DNA of 61,730 nt from an uncultured Mucilaginibacter sp. (GTDB lineage: Bacteria; Bacteroidota; Bacteroidia; Sphingobacteriales; Sphingobacteriaceae). The position numbers and the translations under genes are program-made. The notes under the pieces were generated by a model. That model was not told the origin of the DNA, searched no databases, and saw only the letters and a program-made list of their open reading frames with translations. Positions 16,061 to 24,868 of this stretch are shown piece by piece (position 1 is the stretch's first letter; the number at the start of each line of letters is the position of its first letter). The stretch covers positions 1 through 61,730 of the forward strand of contig CAIYNX010000023.1 in assembly GCA_903927645.1 (NCBI GenBank), read 5' to 3'.

Positions 16061-16893
16061 AAGAAAAATTTGATACGCTTTCAGCAAAATGCAGTAAAAT
16101 AGCCACAAGACATTATAGTACAAGTTTTTCGTTGGGAATTTACTTTTTTAATAAAAGTTTAAGAGGTCCAATTTATTCAATTTATGGTTTTGTTCGCTTA
16201 GCTGATGAGATTGTTGATAGCTTCCATAAATATGACAAACCCTACTTACTACAAAAATTTAAAAAAGACTGCTATGAGGCTATTGAACAAAAAATAAGTT
16301 TAAACCCGATTTTAAATTCTTTTCAACAAGTGGTTAATACCTACGGTATTGAAAAAGAATTGATTGATTTGTTCCTGAAAAGCATGGAAATGGACCTTGA
16401 AGATATTTCTTACACACCAGAAACATACGAAGAGTATGTTTTAGGTTCGGCGCAGGTGGTGGGCTTAATGTGCCTTCATGTATTTACTGAAGGTAACCAA
16501 ACAAAATATAATGAGTTGAAAAACGCTGCAATGAAACTTGGATCAGCATTTCAAAAGGTAAACTTTTTAAGAGATATTAGTGCTGATTATGAGCACCTTT
16601 ATCGAACATATTTTCCTAATGTAAATTTAAAGGCCTTTACCGATGATGATAAGGCATTGATAGAGCAAGAAATAGAAGAAGAATTTGAATTAGCATTACA
16701 AGGAATAAGGCATTTACCAGCAACATCCAGATGCGGAGTATATGTAGCTTTTATATTTTATCGGAAATTATTTTACAAGATAAAAAGTATACCTGCAGAA
16801 AAAGTTTTACAAAAAAGAGTGCGTATATCAAATGGATATAAATTTTTATTGATGTTTAACTCTTTAATAAGGAATAAATTAAACACCATATGA
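16057..16893 (+). CDS. crtB: Phytoene synthase
   Basis: A 278-residue all-helical prenyl synthase that condenses two geranylgeranyl diphosphates to phytoene. Both magnesium-binding Asp-rich segments are visible: RLADEIVDSF (about 48-57) and KVNFLRDISADYEHL (about 167-181). The substrate-contact residues TRHYSTSFSLG are near the N-terminus. It overlaps crtI by 4 bp and the next unknown gene by 4 bp. No geranylgeranyl diphosphate synthase gene is in this operon, so its substrate must come from elsewhere in the genome. Confidence 0.95.
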   Translation: MKEKFDTLSAKCSKIATRHYSTSFSLGIYFFNKSLRGPIYSIYGFVRLADEIVDSFHKYDKPYLLQKFKKDCYEAIEQKISLNPILNSFQQVVNTYGIEKELIDLFLKSMEMDLEDISYTPETYEEYVLGSAQVVGLMCLHVFTEGNQTKYNELKNAAMKLGSAFQKVNFLRDISADYEHLYRTYFPNVNLKAFTDDDKALIEQEIEEEFELALQGIRHLPATSRCGVYVAFIFYRKLFYKIKSIPAEKVLQKRVRISNGYKFLLMFNSLIRNKLNTI

Positions 16894-17396
16894 AGATTGG
16901 TTGGTTGTTGTTTTTACTATTAATTTTAACAAACCCCATGCAAAATGCTAGTTTAAATGAAATTAGAACATTATACGCAATGGCTCCAAATAATAGAATT
17001 GCTTCAGAAAAACTTTCAACCTTGTGTTTAAGTATCGATTCAATAGCCAGTCCTGTTTTAGTTTGCTACAAGGGTGCTTCAACCATGATCGAGGCCAAAT
17101 ATCAGATAAATCCATTGAACAAACTTGCAAAGTTTAATGAGGGAAAATTACTTATTGAGAAAGCTTTTAAACGAGAACCAAACAATATAGAAATTAGATT
17201 TATAAGATTTTCTATTCAAACAAATATCCCAACTTTTTTGGGCTACCATTCTGATATTGAAGAGGATAAAAAAAATCTTATCAATAACATGAGTTTAATT
17301 GCCGACACATTGCTGAAAACAAATATTAATAATTGCCTGTCAAAGTCAAAATATTGTACCATTGAAGAACTTAAAAAATTAAAGGATAGTGACTGA
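16890..17396 (+). CDS. Uncharacterised exported helical protein embedded in the carotenoid operon
   Basis: A 168-residue protein. Residues 1-21 are a hydrophobic signal-like segment (IGWLLFLLLILTNPMQNA). The remainder is predicted helical with a TPR-like feel: LNKLAKFNEGKLLIEKAF followed by REPNNIEIRFIRFSIQTN and PTFLGYHSDIEEDKKNL. Three cysteines in the mature part (two near residue 47-60, one or two near the end) could form disulfides. It overlaps crtB by 4 bp and idi by 8 bp, so it is translated with them. I recall similar proteins in carotenoid operons of other Bacteroidota, but no function is known to me. It could organise or assist membrane-bound carotenoid enzymes; this is a guess. Confidence 0.8.
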   Translation: MKIGWLLFLLLILTNPMQNASLNEIRTLYAMAPNNRIASEKLSTLCLSIDSIASPVLVCYKGASTMIEAKYQINPLNKLAKFNEGKLLIEKAFKREPNNIEIRFIRFSIQTNIPTFLGYHSDIEEDKKNLINNMSLIADTLLKTNINNCLSKSKYCTIEELKKLKDSD

Positions 17397-17916
17397 AAGT
17401 GTAATACTGGTTGATACCAATGACAATGAATTAGGAGAAATGCAAAAAATGGAAGCCCATTATAAAGGGATATTGCATCGCGCATTTTCTATTTTTATAT
17501 TTAATACCAAGGGTGAACTTTTATTGCAACAGAGGGCATTAAATAAATACCATTCGGGAGGTAAGTGGACAAATACCTGTTGTAGCCATCCCCGAATTGG
17601 AGAAACAACACAAAACGCTGCCAATAGACGTTTAAGGGAAGAAATGGGTATGGAATGCTCCTTAAATTATGTGTTTAATTTTACCTATTATGCCGAAATA
17701 ATGGAAGGTTTATATGAACATGAATTTGACCATGTTTATTTTGGAACTAGTGATTATGAACCAGTTATAAACCCTACAGAGGTTTTAAATTATAAGTATA
17801 TTTCGATGGATAATTTAGAAAATGAATTAATTCTAAATCCGGAGGACTATACAGAATGGCTTAAAATTTGTTTTAATTTAGTTAAAGAAAATTATAAAAA
17901 TATACTTATACAATGA
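17389..17916 (+). CDS. idi: Isopentenyl-diphosphate delta-isomerase, type I
   Basis: A 175-residue Nudix-fold enzyme that interconverts isopentenyl and dimethylallyl diphosphate, balancing the two C5 precursors. The type I signature is clear: ALNKYHSGGKWTNTCCSHP (catalytic Cys in CCSHP, metal His), RRLREEMGMEC (Nudix-like helix) and LYEHEFDHVYFG (catalytic Glu). A GTG start at 17389 is chosen because the conserved SVILVDTNDNELGEMQK must be included. It overlaps the preceding gene by 8 bp and crtZ by 4 bp. Its place in the operon implies boosted precursor supply for carotenoids. Confidence 0.95.
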   Translation: MTESVILVDTNDNELGEMQKMEAHYKGILHRAFSIFIFNTKGELLLQQRALNKYHSGGKWTNTCCSHPRIGETTQNAANRRLREEMGMECSLNYVFNFTYYAEIMEGLYEHEFDHVYFGTSDYEPVINPTEVLNYKYISMDNLENELILNPEDYTEWLKICFNLVKENYKNILIQ

Positions 17917-18386
17917 ATCCGATTTTGATAAATTCACTTACAGTATTAATTACCTTTATTGGGATGGAAGGTGTTGCTTGGTTGGCACATAAATATTTAA
18001 TGCATGGATTTTTATGGACGCTTCATGAAGACCATCATCATAAAGAACATTTTGGTTTTTTTGAGCGAAATGATTTTTTCTTTTTAATTTTTGCCATTCC
18101 CGGTATCGCTGGTTTAATGGCTGGTATTTATTTAGGGGTAACAGTAGCATTATACATTGGTATAGGAATTACCCTTTATGGTTTTACTTACTTTTGGGTA
18201 CATGAAATTTTTATACACCAACGCTTCAAGCTATTCCGAAATACGGAGTCTGCTTATTTTAGAGCAATAAGAAGAGCTCATAAAATTCACCACAAGCATT
18301 TAGGTAAGGAAGATGGCGAATGTTTCGGAATGCTATGGGTGCCGTTTAAATATTTTGCAGAGGCGAAAAAAGTGAAACAAGCATGA
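17913..18386 (+). CDS. crtZ: Beta-carotene hydroxylase
   Basis: A 157-residue membrane di-iron hydroxylase that adds 3- and 3'-hydroxyl groups to beta-carotene to give zeaxanthin. The histidine clusters are HKYLMHGFLW with HEDHHH (about 26-42), HEIFIH (about 95-100) and RRAHKIHHKH (about 118-127). Hydrophobic segments span about 5-24 and 52-90. It overlaps idi and the cyclase gene by 4 bp each. With no ketolase in the cluster, zeaxanthin is the expected local end product. Confidence 0.95.
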   Translation: MNPILINSLTVLITFIGMEGVAWLAHKYLMHGFLWTLHEDHHHKEHFGFFERNDFFFLIFAIPGIAGLMAGIYLGVTVALYIGIGITLYGFTYFWVHEIFIHQRFKLFRNTESAYFRAIRRAHKIHHKHLGKEDGECFGMLWVPFKYFAEAKKVKQA

Positions 18387-19093
18387 AATCGGCTTATTTG
18401 CTGGTTGATATTTTAACCATTTTTGTTCCTTTTTTATTTTCGTTTCATCCGAAATTGCTTTTCTATAAAACATGGAAAGCATTTTTTCCGGCAGTAATCA
18501 TTACCGGAGTCGTTTTTATTGTTTGGGATATTTACTTTACCAAGTTAAGAGTATGGGGTTTCAATCCAACCTATTTGATGGGTATATATATAGGAAATTT
18601 ACCAATTGAAGAATTTTTATTCTTTTTTTGTATTCCTTACTCATGTGTTTTTACTTACCATTGCTTGGCACTATTTATTAAAAAAACACCCTCTAAATTA
18701 TGGGAAACAACTATAACCTATACTTTGATTGTTGTTAGTTTGGTTTTAGCCGCGTATTACCATGAACAAAAGTACACCATATCTACTTTTTTATTAATGT
18801 CTTGCTTATTGCTTTTTACCTCTAAGGTATTAAAAGCAGAATGGCTTGGTAAGTTTTACCTAATTTATCCAATTTTAATTGTTCCACTTTTAATTGTTGA
18901 TGGGGTGTTAACAGGCACCGGACTTAACAATCCCATAGTTTGGTACAATCCTTCAGAGTTTATTGGATTAAGGATAATGACAGTTCCGGTTGAGGATATT
19001 TTTTATGGTTTGGATTTAATTTTTATAAATTTAGTTATTTATCAATACTTAGTCAATAAAAACCATATCCCCTTCAATAATAAGGCTATTTAA
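18383..19093 (+). CDS. crtY: Lycopene cyclase, CrtYcd/CarR membrane type
   Basis: A 236-residue integral membrane protein with about seven hydrophobic segments. It contains two homologous lycopene-cyclase domains: the first with NLPIEEFLFFFCIP (about 72-85) and the second with TVPVEDIFYGL (about 204-214), giving the paired P-x-E-E/D motif of fused CrtYc-CrtYd enzymes. These cyclise lycopene ends to beta-carotene without net redox change. It is the last gene of the carotenoid operon, overlaps crtZ by 4 bp, and ends 6 bp from the convergent mutY stop. No clear terminator is seen between the two. Confidence 0.9.
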   Translation: MKSAYLLVDILTIFVPFLFSFHPKLLFYKTWKAFFPAVIITGVVFIVWDIYFTKLRVWGFNPTYLMGIYIGNLPIEEFLFFFCIPYSCVFTYHCLALFIKKTPSKLWETTITYTLIVVSLVLAAYYHEQKYTISTFLLMSCLLLFTSKVLKAEWLGKFYLIYPILIVPLLIVDGVLTGTGLNNPIVWYNPSEFIGLRIMTVPVEDIFYGLDLIFINLVIYQYLVNKNHIPFNNKAI

Positions 19094-19099
19094 AGGCTC

Positions 19100-20146
19100 T
19101 TAAAGGGTTATTAATTGCCTCAGCAATAAATCAACTATTTTAGGCAAAGCTAATTCATTTAACCGCTTAATAGGCACAAAAAACCATTCCTTATTAAAAG
19201 CTATCGAATTGGTTTTAATACGGATAATTTTTACAAATAGCTTTTGGTGGGTTAATAAATGCTTATGGGTATCTCCAAAATGTTCTACTGTAGTATCATT
19301 TCCAAATTGTTGCATAAATTCAGGTAAAATCAACAAATCAGGTTCCGATAATTCATTTGGTGTTTCAATTAATGGCAATTCAAACAAATTAGCCCAAATG
19401 TCTCCGTCACCTCTCTTATTCATCAATATATGGTCATCCTTAATAACTAGTAAATACGTAAAAAAGCGTTCTTTTAATTTTACCTTTTTAATTTTTACAG
19501 GTAATGATGTTATTGTATTGTTTTTTAAAGCATGGCAGTTTAAACTTATCGGGCAAGTTGAACAAAGCGGCTTTTGTGCCCTGCAATGCAAGGCACCAAA
19601 TTCCATCATTGCCTGATTGTGCATGCCTGAATGCTCCTTATTTAAAATTTGGTTTGCAATATTCTGAAAAAGCTTTTTACCTTTTTGACTGTTTATTGGT
19701 TCATCAACACCAAAAAAACGTGATAAAACCCTAAAAACATTTCCATCAACAACAGCTCTTTCCTCATTGGCAGCAAAAGATGAAATTGCTGAAGCGGTAT
19801 ATTCCCCGATACCTTTTAGTTTTATAAGGTCACAGTACCTTACAGGAAAGTTTCCACCCAAGTTATCATTTATTTCTTTGGCTGTTTTAAGCATGTTTCT
19901 CCCGCGAGAATAATAACCCAAACCTTGCCATAATTTCAATATATCGTCTTCAGAAGCCTCAGCAAAATCTTTAACCGAAGGATATTTTTCTAGAAATATA
20001 TAAAAGTATGGCAAACCTTGTTCTACTCTGGTTTGTTGCAAAATTATCTCCGAAAGCCATATGGTATAAGGGTCTGTGGTTTCACGCCAGGGAAGCGAAC
20101 GCTTATTTATTAAATACCAATTTATAAGTTCCGAACTAATATCCAT
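19100..20146 (-). CDS. mutY: A/G-specific adenine DNA glycosylase
   Basis: A 348-residue base-excision repair enzyme that removes adenine paired with 8-oxoguanine. The helix-hairpin-helix LIKLKGIGEYTASAI is near residue 107 and the catalytic Asp lies in AVVDGNVFRVLSRFFG (about 130-145). The 4Fe-4S loop C-x6-C-x2-C-x5-C is intact (CRAQKPLCSTCPISLNC, about 187-203). The C-terminal third is the Nudix-like 8-oxoguanine recognition domain. It is convergent with the carotenoid operon. Length is usual for the family. Confidence 0.95.
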   Translation of the reverse strand: MDISSELINWYLINKRSLPWRETTDPYTIWLSEIILQQTRVEQGLPYFYIFLEKYPSVKDFAEASEDDILKLWQGLGYYSRGRNMLKTAKEINDNLGGNFPVRYCDLIKLKGIGEYTASAISSFAANEERAVVDGNVFRVLSRFFGVDEPINSQKGKKLFQNIANQILNKEHSGMHNQAMMEFGALHCRAQKPLCSTCPISLNCHALKNNTITSLPVKIKKVKLKERFFTYLLVIKDDHILMNKRGDGDIWANLFELPLIETPNELSEPDLLILPEFMQQFGNDTTVEHFGDTHKHLLTHQKLFVKIIRIKTNSIAFNKEWFFVPIKRLNELALPKIVDLLLRQLITL

Positions 20147-20263
20147 TCGTTCAAAAATAATAATTATGGCCTATAATTATGACCATCTTACACTAATTAG
20201 GTGGAAATTTGGCTCATTATAAAAAAAAATAAACAATTATTTCAATCTTAACGAATAAAGCAA

Positions 20264-20271
20264 TACTTTTG
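20264..20271 (+). promoter_or_regulatory. Bacteroidota -7 element for the HU operon
   Basis: TACTTTTG matches TAnnTTTG and lies 48 bp before the HU start. A weak TTTC about 20 bp upstream may be the -33 element. Confidence 0.5.
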
Positions 20272-20319
20272 CAACCCCAAAACAGTTAAGTAATTATAAA
20301 AAATAAAAGAATATAAGAT

Positions 20320-20613
20320 ATGACTAAGGCAGAAATTATAACTGAAATCTCATCCAAAACAGGAATTGAGAAAGTGGATGTACAAGAAACTGTTGAGGCT
20401 TTTTTTAAGGTTGTTAAAAGCTCAATGGTAAGCGGGGAAAACGTTTATGTTAGAGGTTTTGGAAGTTTCGTTGTAAAAAAGAGAGCAATGAAAACTGCTC
20501 GTAATATATCAAAAAACACTGCTATTATAATTCCGGAACATTTTGTTCCTAGTTTTAAACCGGCAAAAACTTTTGTTGAAAAGGTACGTTCAGGTAATAA
20601 GGTAAGCAAATAA
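20320..20613 (+). CDS. HU/IHF-family DNA-binding protein
   Basis: A 97-residue nucleoid protein. The alpha-helical dimer body MTKAEIITEISSKTG is followed by the beta-arm region with GFGSFVVKKRAMKTARN and the C-terminal PSFKPAKTFVEKV. It bends and compacts DNA. The arm reads NISKNTAIIIPEHFVP rather than the standard NPQTGEEI type, as is common for one Bacteroidota HU subtype. It is the first gene of a run with a TPR protein (4-bp gap), a tiny ribosomal protein and rng. Confidence 0.93.
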   Translation: MTKAEIITEISSKTGIEKVDVQETVEAFFKVVKSSMVSGENVYVRGFGSFVVKKRAMKTARNISKNTAIIIPEHFVPSFKPAKTFVEKVRSGNKVSK

Positions 20614-20617
20614 TTAT

Positions 20618-21499
20618 ATGCAAAAAAAACAAATAGTTGTATTAGTAGCCGTAATGGCTATTATGGGCTATTTGTTTTTTTTACCAGTTAAGGGTTTAAA
20701 AAAACAAAAATCGGGAGATGGGCACACCAATGCTCCTATTTCAAAAGCAAGAAAAGTAAACCAAGTAAGTGTAGAAATGGTTTCGGCAGCAGCAAAGGTT
20801 GCCATAGGCAATTCACTTGCTGCTCAGGTTACTGATTTAGAAAAACAACTTAAATCAAGTAATGAGGGACCAGCAAAATTAGCTTTACAAAAACAACTTG
20901 CTAAAAAATGGGATGATGTAAACCAACAAGCCCCGGCTGCTTTTTATTATTTAGAAATTGCAAAGCAAGAAAACACCTTTAATAATTGGCTTGAAGCAGG
21001 AAGACACTTTAACGAAGCCTTTAAATTTACGCAAGATACAGTTGTACAGCCTTTTTTTGTAGTTAATGCACTTACTGCTTACAAAAACGCAATAAAGCTT
21101 AATTCAAAAAGTTTCGATGCTAAAACTGGCTTAGGGATTGCTTTTGTAAACCAAACAAGTTTGGGTATGGCTGATGCAGATGGTGGCTCACCAATGCAAG
21201 GTATAATGATGTTGCTTGACGTGGTTAAGCAAGATCCAAACAACGTTAATGCGAATTTAAGTCTTGGCATGTTTGCCATGAAAAGTGGTCAATATGACAA
21301 GGCAGTATTAAGGTTTAAAACTATCATTGCTCAAAAGCCGAATGATTTGGAGCCATACTTTTACATGGCCGAAAGTTATAAACAGTTGGGCATGAATAAG
21401 GAAGCATTGGCGGCTTATCAAAAATGTAAAGAGTTGAATCCTGATCCTGACTTCGGTCAGCAGATTAACAATTATATTAAGGATATAACAAAGAAGTAA
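20618..21499 (+). CDS. Membrane-anchored tetratricopeptide repeat protein
   Basis: A 293-residue protein with an uncleaved-looking N-terminal membrane helix (about 5-23, IVVLVAVMAIMGYLFFLPV). After a linker, at least three TPR units are visible (about 140-285), for example NVNANLSLGMFAMKSGQYDK and EPYFYMAESYKQLGMNKEA. The segment DGGSPMQGIMMLLDVVKQD is typical of the Bacteroidota version found between HU and RNase G genes. It probably acts as a protein-interaction platform at the inner membrane; the partner is unknown. It starts 4 bp after the HU stop and is almost certainly co-transcribed. Confidence 0.85.
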   Translation: MQKKQIVVLVAVMAIMGYLFFLPVKGLKKQKSGDGHTNAPISKARKVNQVSVEMVSAAAKVAIGNSLAAQVTDLEKQLKSSNEGPAKLALQKQLAKKWDDVNQQAPAAFYYLEIAKQENTFNNWLEAGRHFNEAFKFTQDTVVQPFFVVNALTAYKNAIKLNSKSFDAKTGLGIAFVNQTSLGMADADGGSPMQGIMMLLDVVKQDPNNVNANLSLGMFAMKSGQYDKAVLRFKTIIAQKPNDLEPYFYMAESYKQLGMNKEALAAYQKCKELNPDPDFGQQINNYIKDITKK

Positions 21500-21529
21500 A
21501 TAAATAGTAACATTTAAATAAACAATATT

Positions 21530-21619
21530 ATGCCGAGCGGTAAAAAACGTAAAAGACACAAAATGGCTACCCACAAACGTAAAAAGCGTTTGAGAAAAAA
21601 TAGGCATAAAAAGAAGTAA
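21530..21619 (+). CDS. 29-residue basic protein, AURKAIP1/COX24 (mS38)-like ribosomal protein
   Basis: A short gene between the TPR gene and rng, starting MPSGKKRKRHKMATHKRKKR and ending NRHKKK. Twenty of its 29 residues are Lys, Arg or His. The core HKMATHKRKKRLRKNRHK matches the COX24/AURKAIP1 C-terminal motif, the domain of the mitoribosomal protein mS38, and short bacterial versions are found in Bacteroidota. It most likely binds rRNA in the small subunit. It starts 30 bp after the TPR stop in an operon with HU and an RNase, which fits a translation or RNA role. Confidence 0.85.
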   Translation: MPSGKKRKRHKMATHKRKKRLRKNRHKKK

Positions 21620-21720
21620 GCTGTTTTAAGCAGTTTATTTCTTTTTATACAACAACACAATTTGTTTTTTACCCAGTATTCACATGTGGTTTTTTACCAC
21701 TTTAAAATATGGAGTAGCAG

Positions 21721-23271
21721 TTGATAAAAGAATTAATTATCGATTCATCCCCAATTGGGACTACTATTGCATTATTACAGGATAAACAACTTGTAGAGCT
21801 ACATAAAGAGCAAACCAGCAATAATTATACTGTTGGTGACATTTACCTGGGGCGGATAAAAAAAATCATGCCGGGGCTTAATGCGGCTTTTATTGATGTA
21901 GGATACGAGAAAGATGCCTTTTTGCATTATCTTGATCTTGGTCCGCAGGTGCAAAGCCTTATTAAGCTAACCAAGCAAGTTCGTAGTGGGGGATATCAGT
22001 CAAAGCTTTTAGATAATTTTAAGCTGGACGAAGATATTAATAAGGGTGGTAAAATATCCGAAATATTATCCAAGAATCAGCTTTTGCCTGTACAAATAGC
22101 AAAAGAACCTATTTCAACAAAGGGACCGCGCTTAAGTTCAGATTTATCAATTGCAGGGCGATATGTAGTTTTAGTGCCTTTTTCGGAGGTTACTTCTATC
22201 TCAAAAAAGATAAAAAGTAACACTGAAAGAAACCGCTTGCGCAAAATTGTTGAAAGCATAAAACCCAAGCATTTTGGCGTAATCATCCGTACCGTATCTG
22301 AGGGTAAAGGAGTTGAGGAATTACAAAAAGATTTGCTTGATTTAATTACCAAGTGGGAGGCTTTTATTCACCGACTTCCTTCTGCAGAACCTGCCAAAAA
22401 AGTTTTAGGAGAAATTGACCGTACATCCACTCTACTTAGGGATATACTTAATTCCGATTTTCATCATATTTATGTAAATAACAATACCATGTTCGAGGAA
22501 GTTCGTTCCTACGTTCATGATATTTCTCCAGAATTGGAAAATATTGTCAAATTCCACAAAAACGGCACACCAATATTTGAGCAATATGGAATTGATAAGC
22601 AAATAAAATCGGCTTTCGGCAAAACTGTTAACCTTGCCGGCGGTGCTTATTTGGTAATAGAACATACTGAAGCTTTGCATGTTATTGATGTAAACAGTGG
22701 TAACCGTACTGCAAACAAAGAAAACCAGGAAGAGAATGCATTTTTAGTAAATAAGGAGGCTGCAAAAGAAATTGCACGTCAATTAAGATTGCGTGATATG
22801 GGTGGGATTGTAGTTGTTGATTTTATCGACATGCATAAACCTACCAACCGTAAAGATCTTTTTGATTATTTACGTACAGAAATGACGCATGATCGTGCCA
22901 AGCATACAATTTTGCCACCTAGCAAATTTGGTTTGGTACAAATTACACGTCAAAGAGTCCGCCCCGAGATGAATATAGTTACAACTGAGGTATGCCCTGC
23001 TTGTAACGGTACAGGTACTATCAGACCTACTATATTACTGACCGACGATATTGAAAATAACTTCAATTATATTTTGGTCGAACAAAATGAAAAAAACATC
23101 ACCCTTGCCGTCCACCCTTATATTGAAGCTTATTTAAAACAAGGCTTGGTGAGCAAACAGGTAAAATGGTTTTTAAAATACCACCAATGGATAAAGGTAA
23201 AAAGCAACCCGGCTTATCAAATTACCGAGTTCCATTTCTTCTCGAACAAAGACGAAGAAATTAAATTGTAA
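21721..23271 (+). CDS. rng: Ribonuclease E/G family endoribonuclease
   Basis: A 516-residue RNase that processes rRNA and mRNA. The start is TTG (21721), giving MIKELIIDSSPIGTTIALL, the normal start of Bacteroidota RNase G. An S1-type domain (about 38-125) contains GDIYLGRIKKIMPGLNAAF with an expected internal insert. The DNase I-like catalytic core has VIDVNSG and GGIVVVDFIDM, which supply the two magnesium-binding Asp residues, and the zinc-link CPACNGTG is near residue 424. The C-terminal scaffold of RNase E is absent, so this is the short G type. Confidence 0.93.
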   Translation: MIKELIIDSSPIGTTIALLQDKQLVELHKEQTSNNYTVGDIYLGRIKKIMPGLNAAFIDVGYEKDAFLHYLDLGPQVQSLIKLTKQVRSGGYQSKLLDNFKLDEDINKGGKISEILSKNQLLPVQIAKEPISTKGPRLSSDLSIAGRYVVLVPFSEVTSISKKIKSNTERNRLRKIVESIKPKHFGVIIRTVSEGKGVEELQKDLLDLITKWEAFIHRLPSAEPAKKVLGEIDRTSTLLRDILNSDFHHIYVNNNTMFEEVRSYVHDISPELENIVKFHKNGTPIFEQYGIDKQIKSAFGKTVNLAGGAYLVIEHTEALHVIDVNSGNRTANKENQEENAFLVNKEAAKEIARQLRLRDMGGIVVVDFIDMHKPTNRKDLFDYLRTEMTHDRAKHTILPPSKFGLVQITRQRVRPEMNIVTTEVCPACNGTGTIRPTILLTDDIENNFNYILVEQNEKNITLAVHPYIEAYLKQGLVSKQVKWFLKYHQWIKVKSNPAYQITEFHFFSNKDEEIKL

Positions 23272-23368
23272 TTTTCTGATAAATCCGGCTAATATTTTTA
23301 GCAAAAAACGCTTCTCTTTGTTTTAAATTTTGCACATTTGTAATGTTCAAATTTTACTGTTGCTATAA

Positions 23369-24835
23369 ATGGCCAAATCTAAAGTTGCGTATTTCTGTCA
23401 AAGTTGTGGTTTTGAGGCACCTAAATGGTTAGGAAAATGTCCTTCCTGCGCCCAATGGAATACTTTTGTAGAAGAGGTAATAGAAAAAGATAATAAGGCA
23501 GTTCCTAATTGGAAAACCACCTCTACCAGCTTGCAACGTGCTAATAAACCCATAGAAGTTGACGAGATATCATTTAGCGAGGAGCAGCGTTTACTTACAC
23601 CTGATAAAGAATTTAACCGGGTATTGGGTGGAGGCATTGTAGCAGGCTCATTGGTATTAATTGGTGGAGAACCTGGAATCGGCAAATCAACTTTGATGCT
23701 ACAACTGGCTTTGAATATGCCAAAGCTAAAAGTGCTGTATGTTTCAGGCGAGGAAAGTGAGCGACAAATAAAAATGCGGGCCGAAAGGTTAACCGAGGTA
23801 ACTGGAACTACAAAAGAAAATGCGATACAAAGTGTTGAATATAAAAATGAAACAACCAGCGCCGATAACAAAAAAGGCTGTTTTATATTAACAGAAACCT
23901 CAACCCAAAATATATTTAAACAAATAGAGGAGCTAGAGCCTGATATTGTAGTGGTCGATTCTATTCAAACTTTGCATTCGGCGCATATTGAATCAACACC
24001 TGGCAGTGTATCGCAGGTAAGGGAATGTACTGCGGAACTATTAAGATTCGCTAAAGAAAGCGGTACCCCAGTTTTTTTGATTGGACACATTACCAAGGAT
24101 GGTATGATTGCTGGCCCTAAAATATTGGAGCACATGGTAGATACGGTGTTGCAATTTGAAGGCGACCGGCACCACGTGTATCGAATTTTGCGAACTATAA
24201 AAAACAGATTTGGCTCCTCTTCCGAGTTGGGTATTTACGAAATGCTGGGCGAGGGCTTGCGCGAAGTATCAAACCCATCCGAGATTTTGCTCTCACAACG
24301 CGATGAACCTTTGAGTGGCATCACCATTTCAACCACGTTGGAAGGGATGCGCCCCATGATGATAGAAACACAGGCACTTGTAAGCGATTCGCCTTATGGT
24401 ACCCCCCAACGTAGTGCGACAGGTTTTGATACCAAACGCATGAGTATGTTACTGGCTGTTCTAGAAAAACGTTGCGGCTTTAGGTTAGGGGCTAAGGATG
24501 TGTTTTTAAACATAACCGGCGGCATCAGGGTAGAAGACCCGGCAATTGACCTAGGCCTGGCAGCGGCTATTATATCATCCCACCAAGACATCCCCATACC
24601 ATTTAAAACCTGCTTTGCCGGAGAAATTGGCCTATCTGGCGAAATCAGAGCGGTTAACCGTGTTGAACAACGCATTGCCGAAGCCCAAAAACTTGGCTTC
24701 GAGCAAATATTTATATCCAAATATAACTTGCCATCAAGCGGGCAGGATAAAAAGAAAATGGATTTAACTCGCTATAACATTGATATTAAAATAGTAAGCC
24801 GTATTGAGGAGGTGTTTGAATTGTTGTTTGGTTGA
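23369..24835 (+). CDS. radA: DNA repair protein RadA (Sms)
   Basis: A 488-residue helicase-like ATPase that helps branch migration during recombination. The N-terminal zinc finger is CQSCGFEAPKWLGKCPSC (residues 10-27). The RecA-like core has Walker A GGEPGIGKSTLM (about 95-106), the RadA-specific KNRFGSSSELG (about 275-285) and a Walker B VVVDSIQTLHS. The C-terminal third is the Lon-like domain (LNITGGIRVEDPAIDLGLA, GEIGLSGEIRAVNRVEQR). It has a separate 97-bp leader after rng. Codons late in the gene are somewhat richer in G and C than in the neighbours. Confidence 0.96.
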   Translation: MAKSKVAYFCQSCGFEAPKWLGKCPSCAQWNTFVEEVIEKDNKAVPNWKTTSTSLQRANKPIEVDEISFSEEQRLLTPDKEFNRVLGGGIVAGSLVLIGGEPGIGKSTLMLQLALNMPKLKVLYVSGEESERQIKMRAERLTEVTGTTKENAIQSVEYKNETTSADNKKGCFILTETSTQNIFKQIEELEPDIVVVDSIQTLHSAHIESTPGSVSQVRECTAELLRFAKESGTPVFLIGHITKDGMIAGPKILEHMVDTVLQFEGDRHHVYRILRTIKNRFGSSSELGIYEMLGEGLREVSNPSEILLSQRDEPLSGITISTTLEGMRPMMIETQALVSDSPYGTPQRSATGFDTKRMSMLLAVLEKRCGFRLGAKDVFLNITGGIRVEDPAIDLGLAAAIISSHQDIPIPFKTCFAGEIGLSGEIRAVNRVEQRIAEAQKLGFEQIFISKYNLPSSGQDKKKMDLTRYNIDIKIVSRIEEVFELLFG

Positions 24836-24868
24836 AGAATTAATGTAATAAATTAATTAAGTTTGCAT

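Noticed and set aside
20152-20159. Promoter -7 element for mutY (TATTTTTG on the minus strand)
   Set aside because: It lies only 5 bp from the start codon, which would leave no leader, and poly-T matches of this kind are common in AT-rich DNA.
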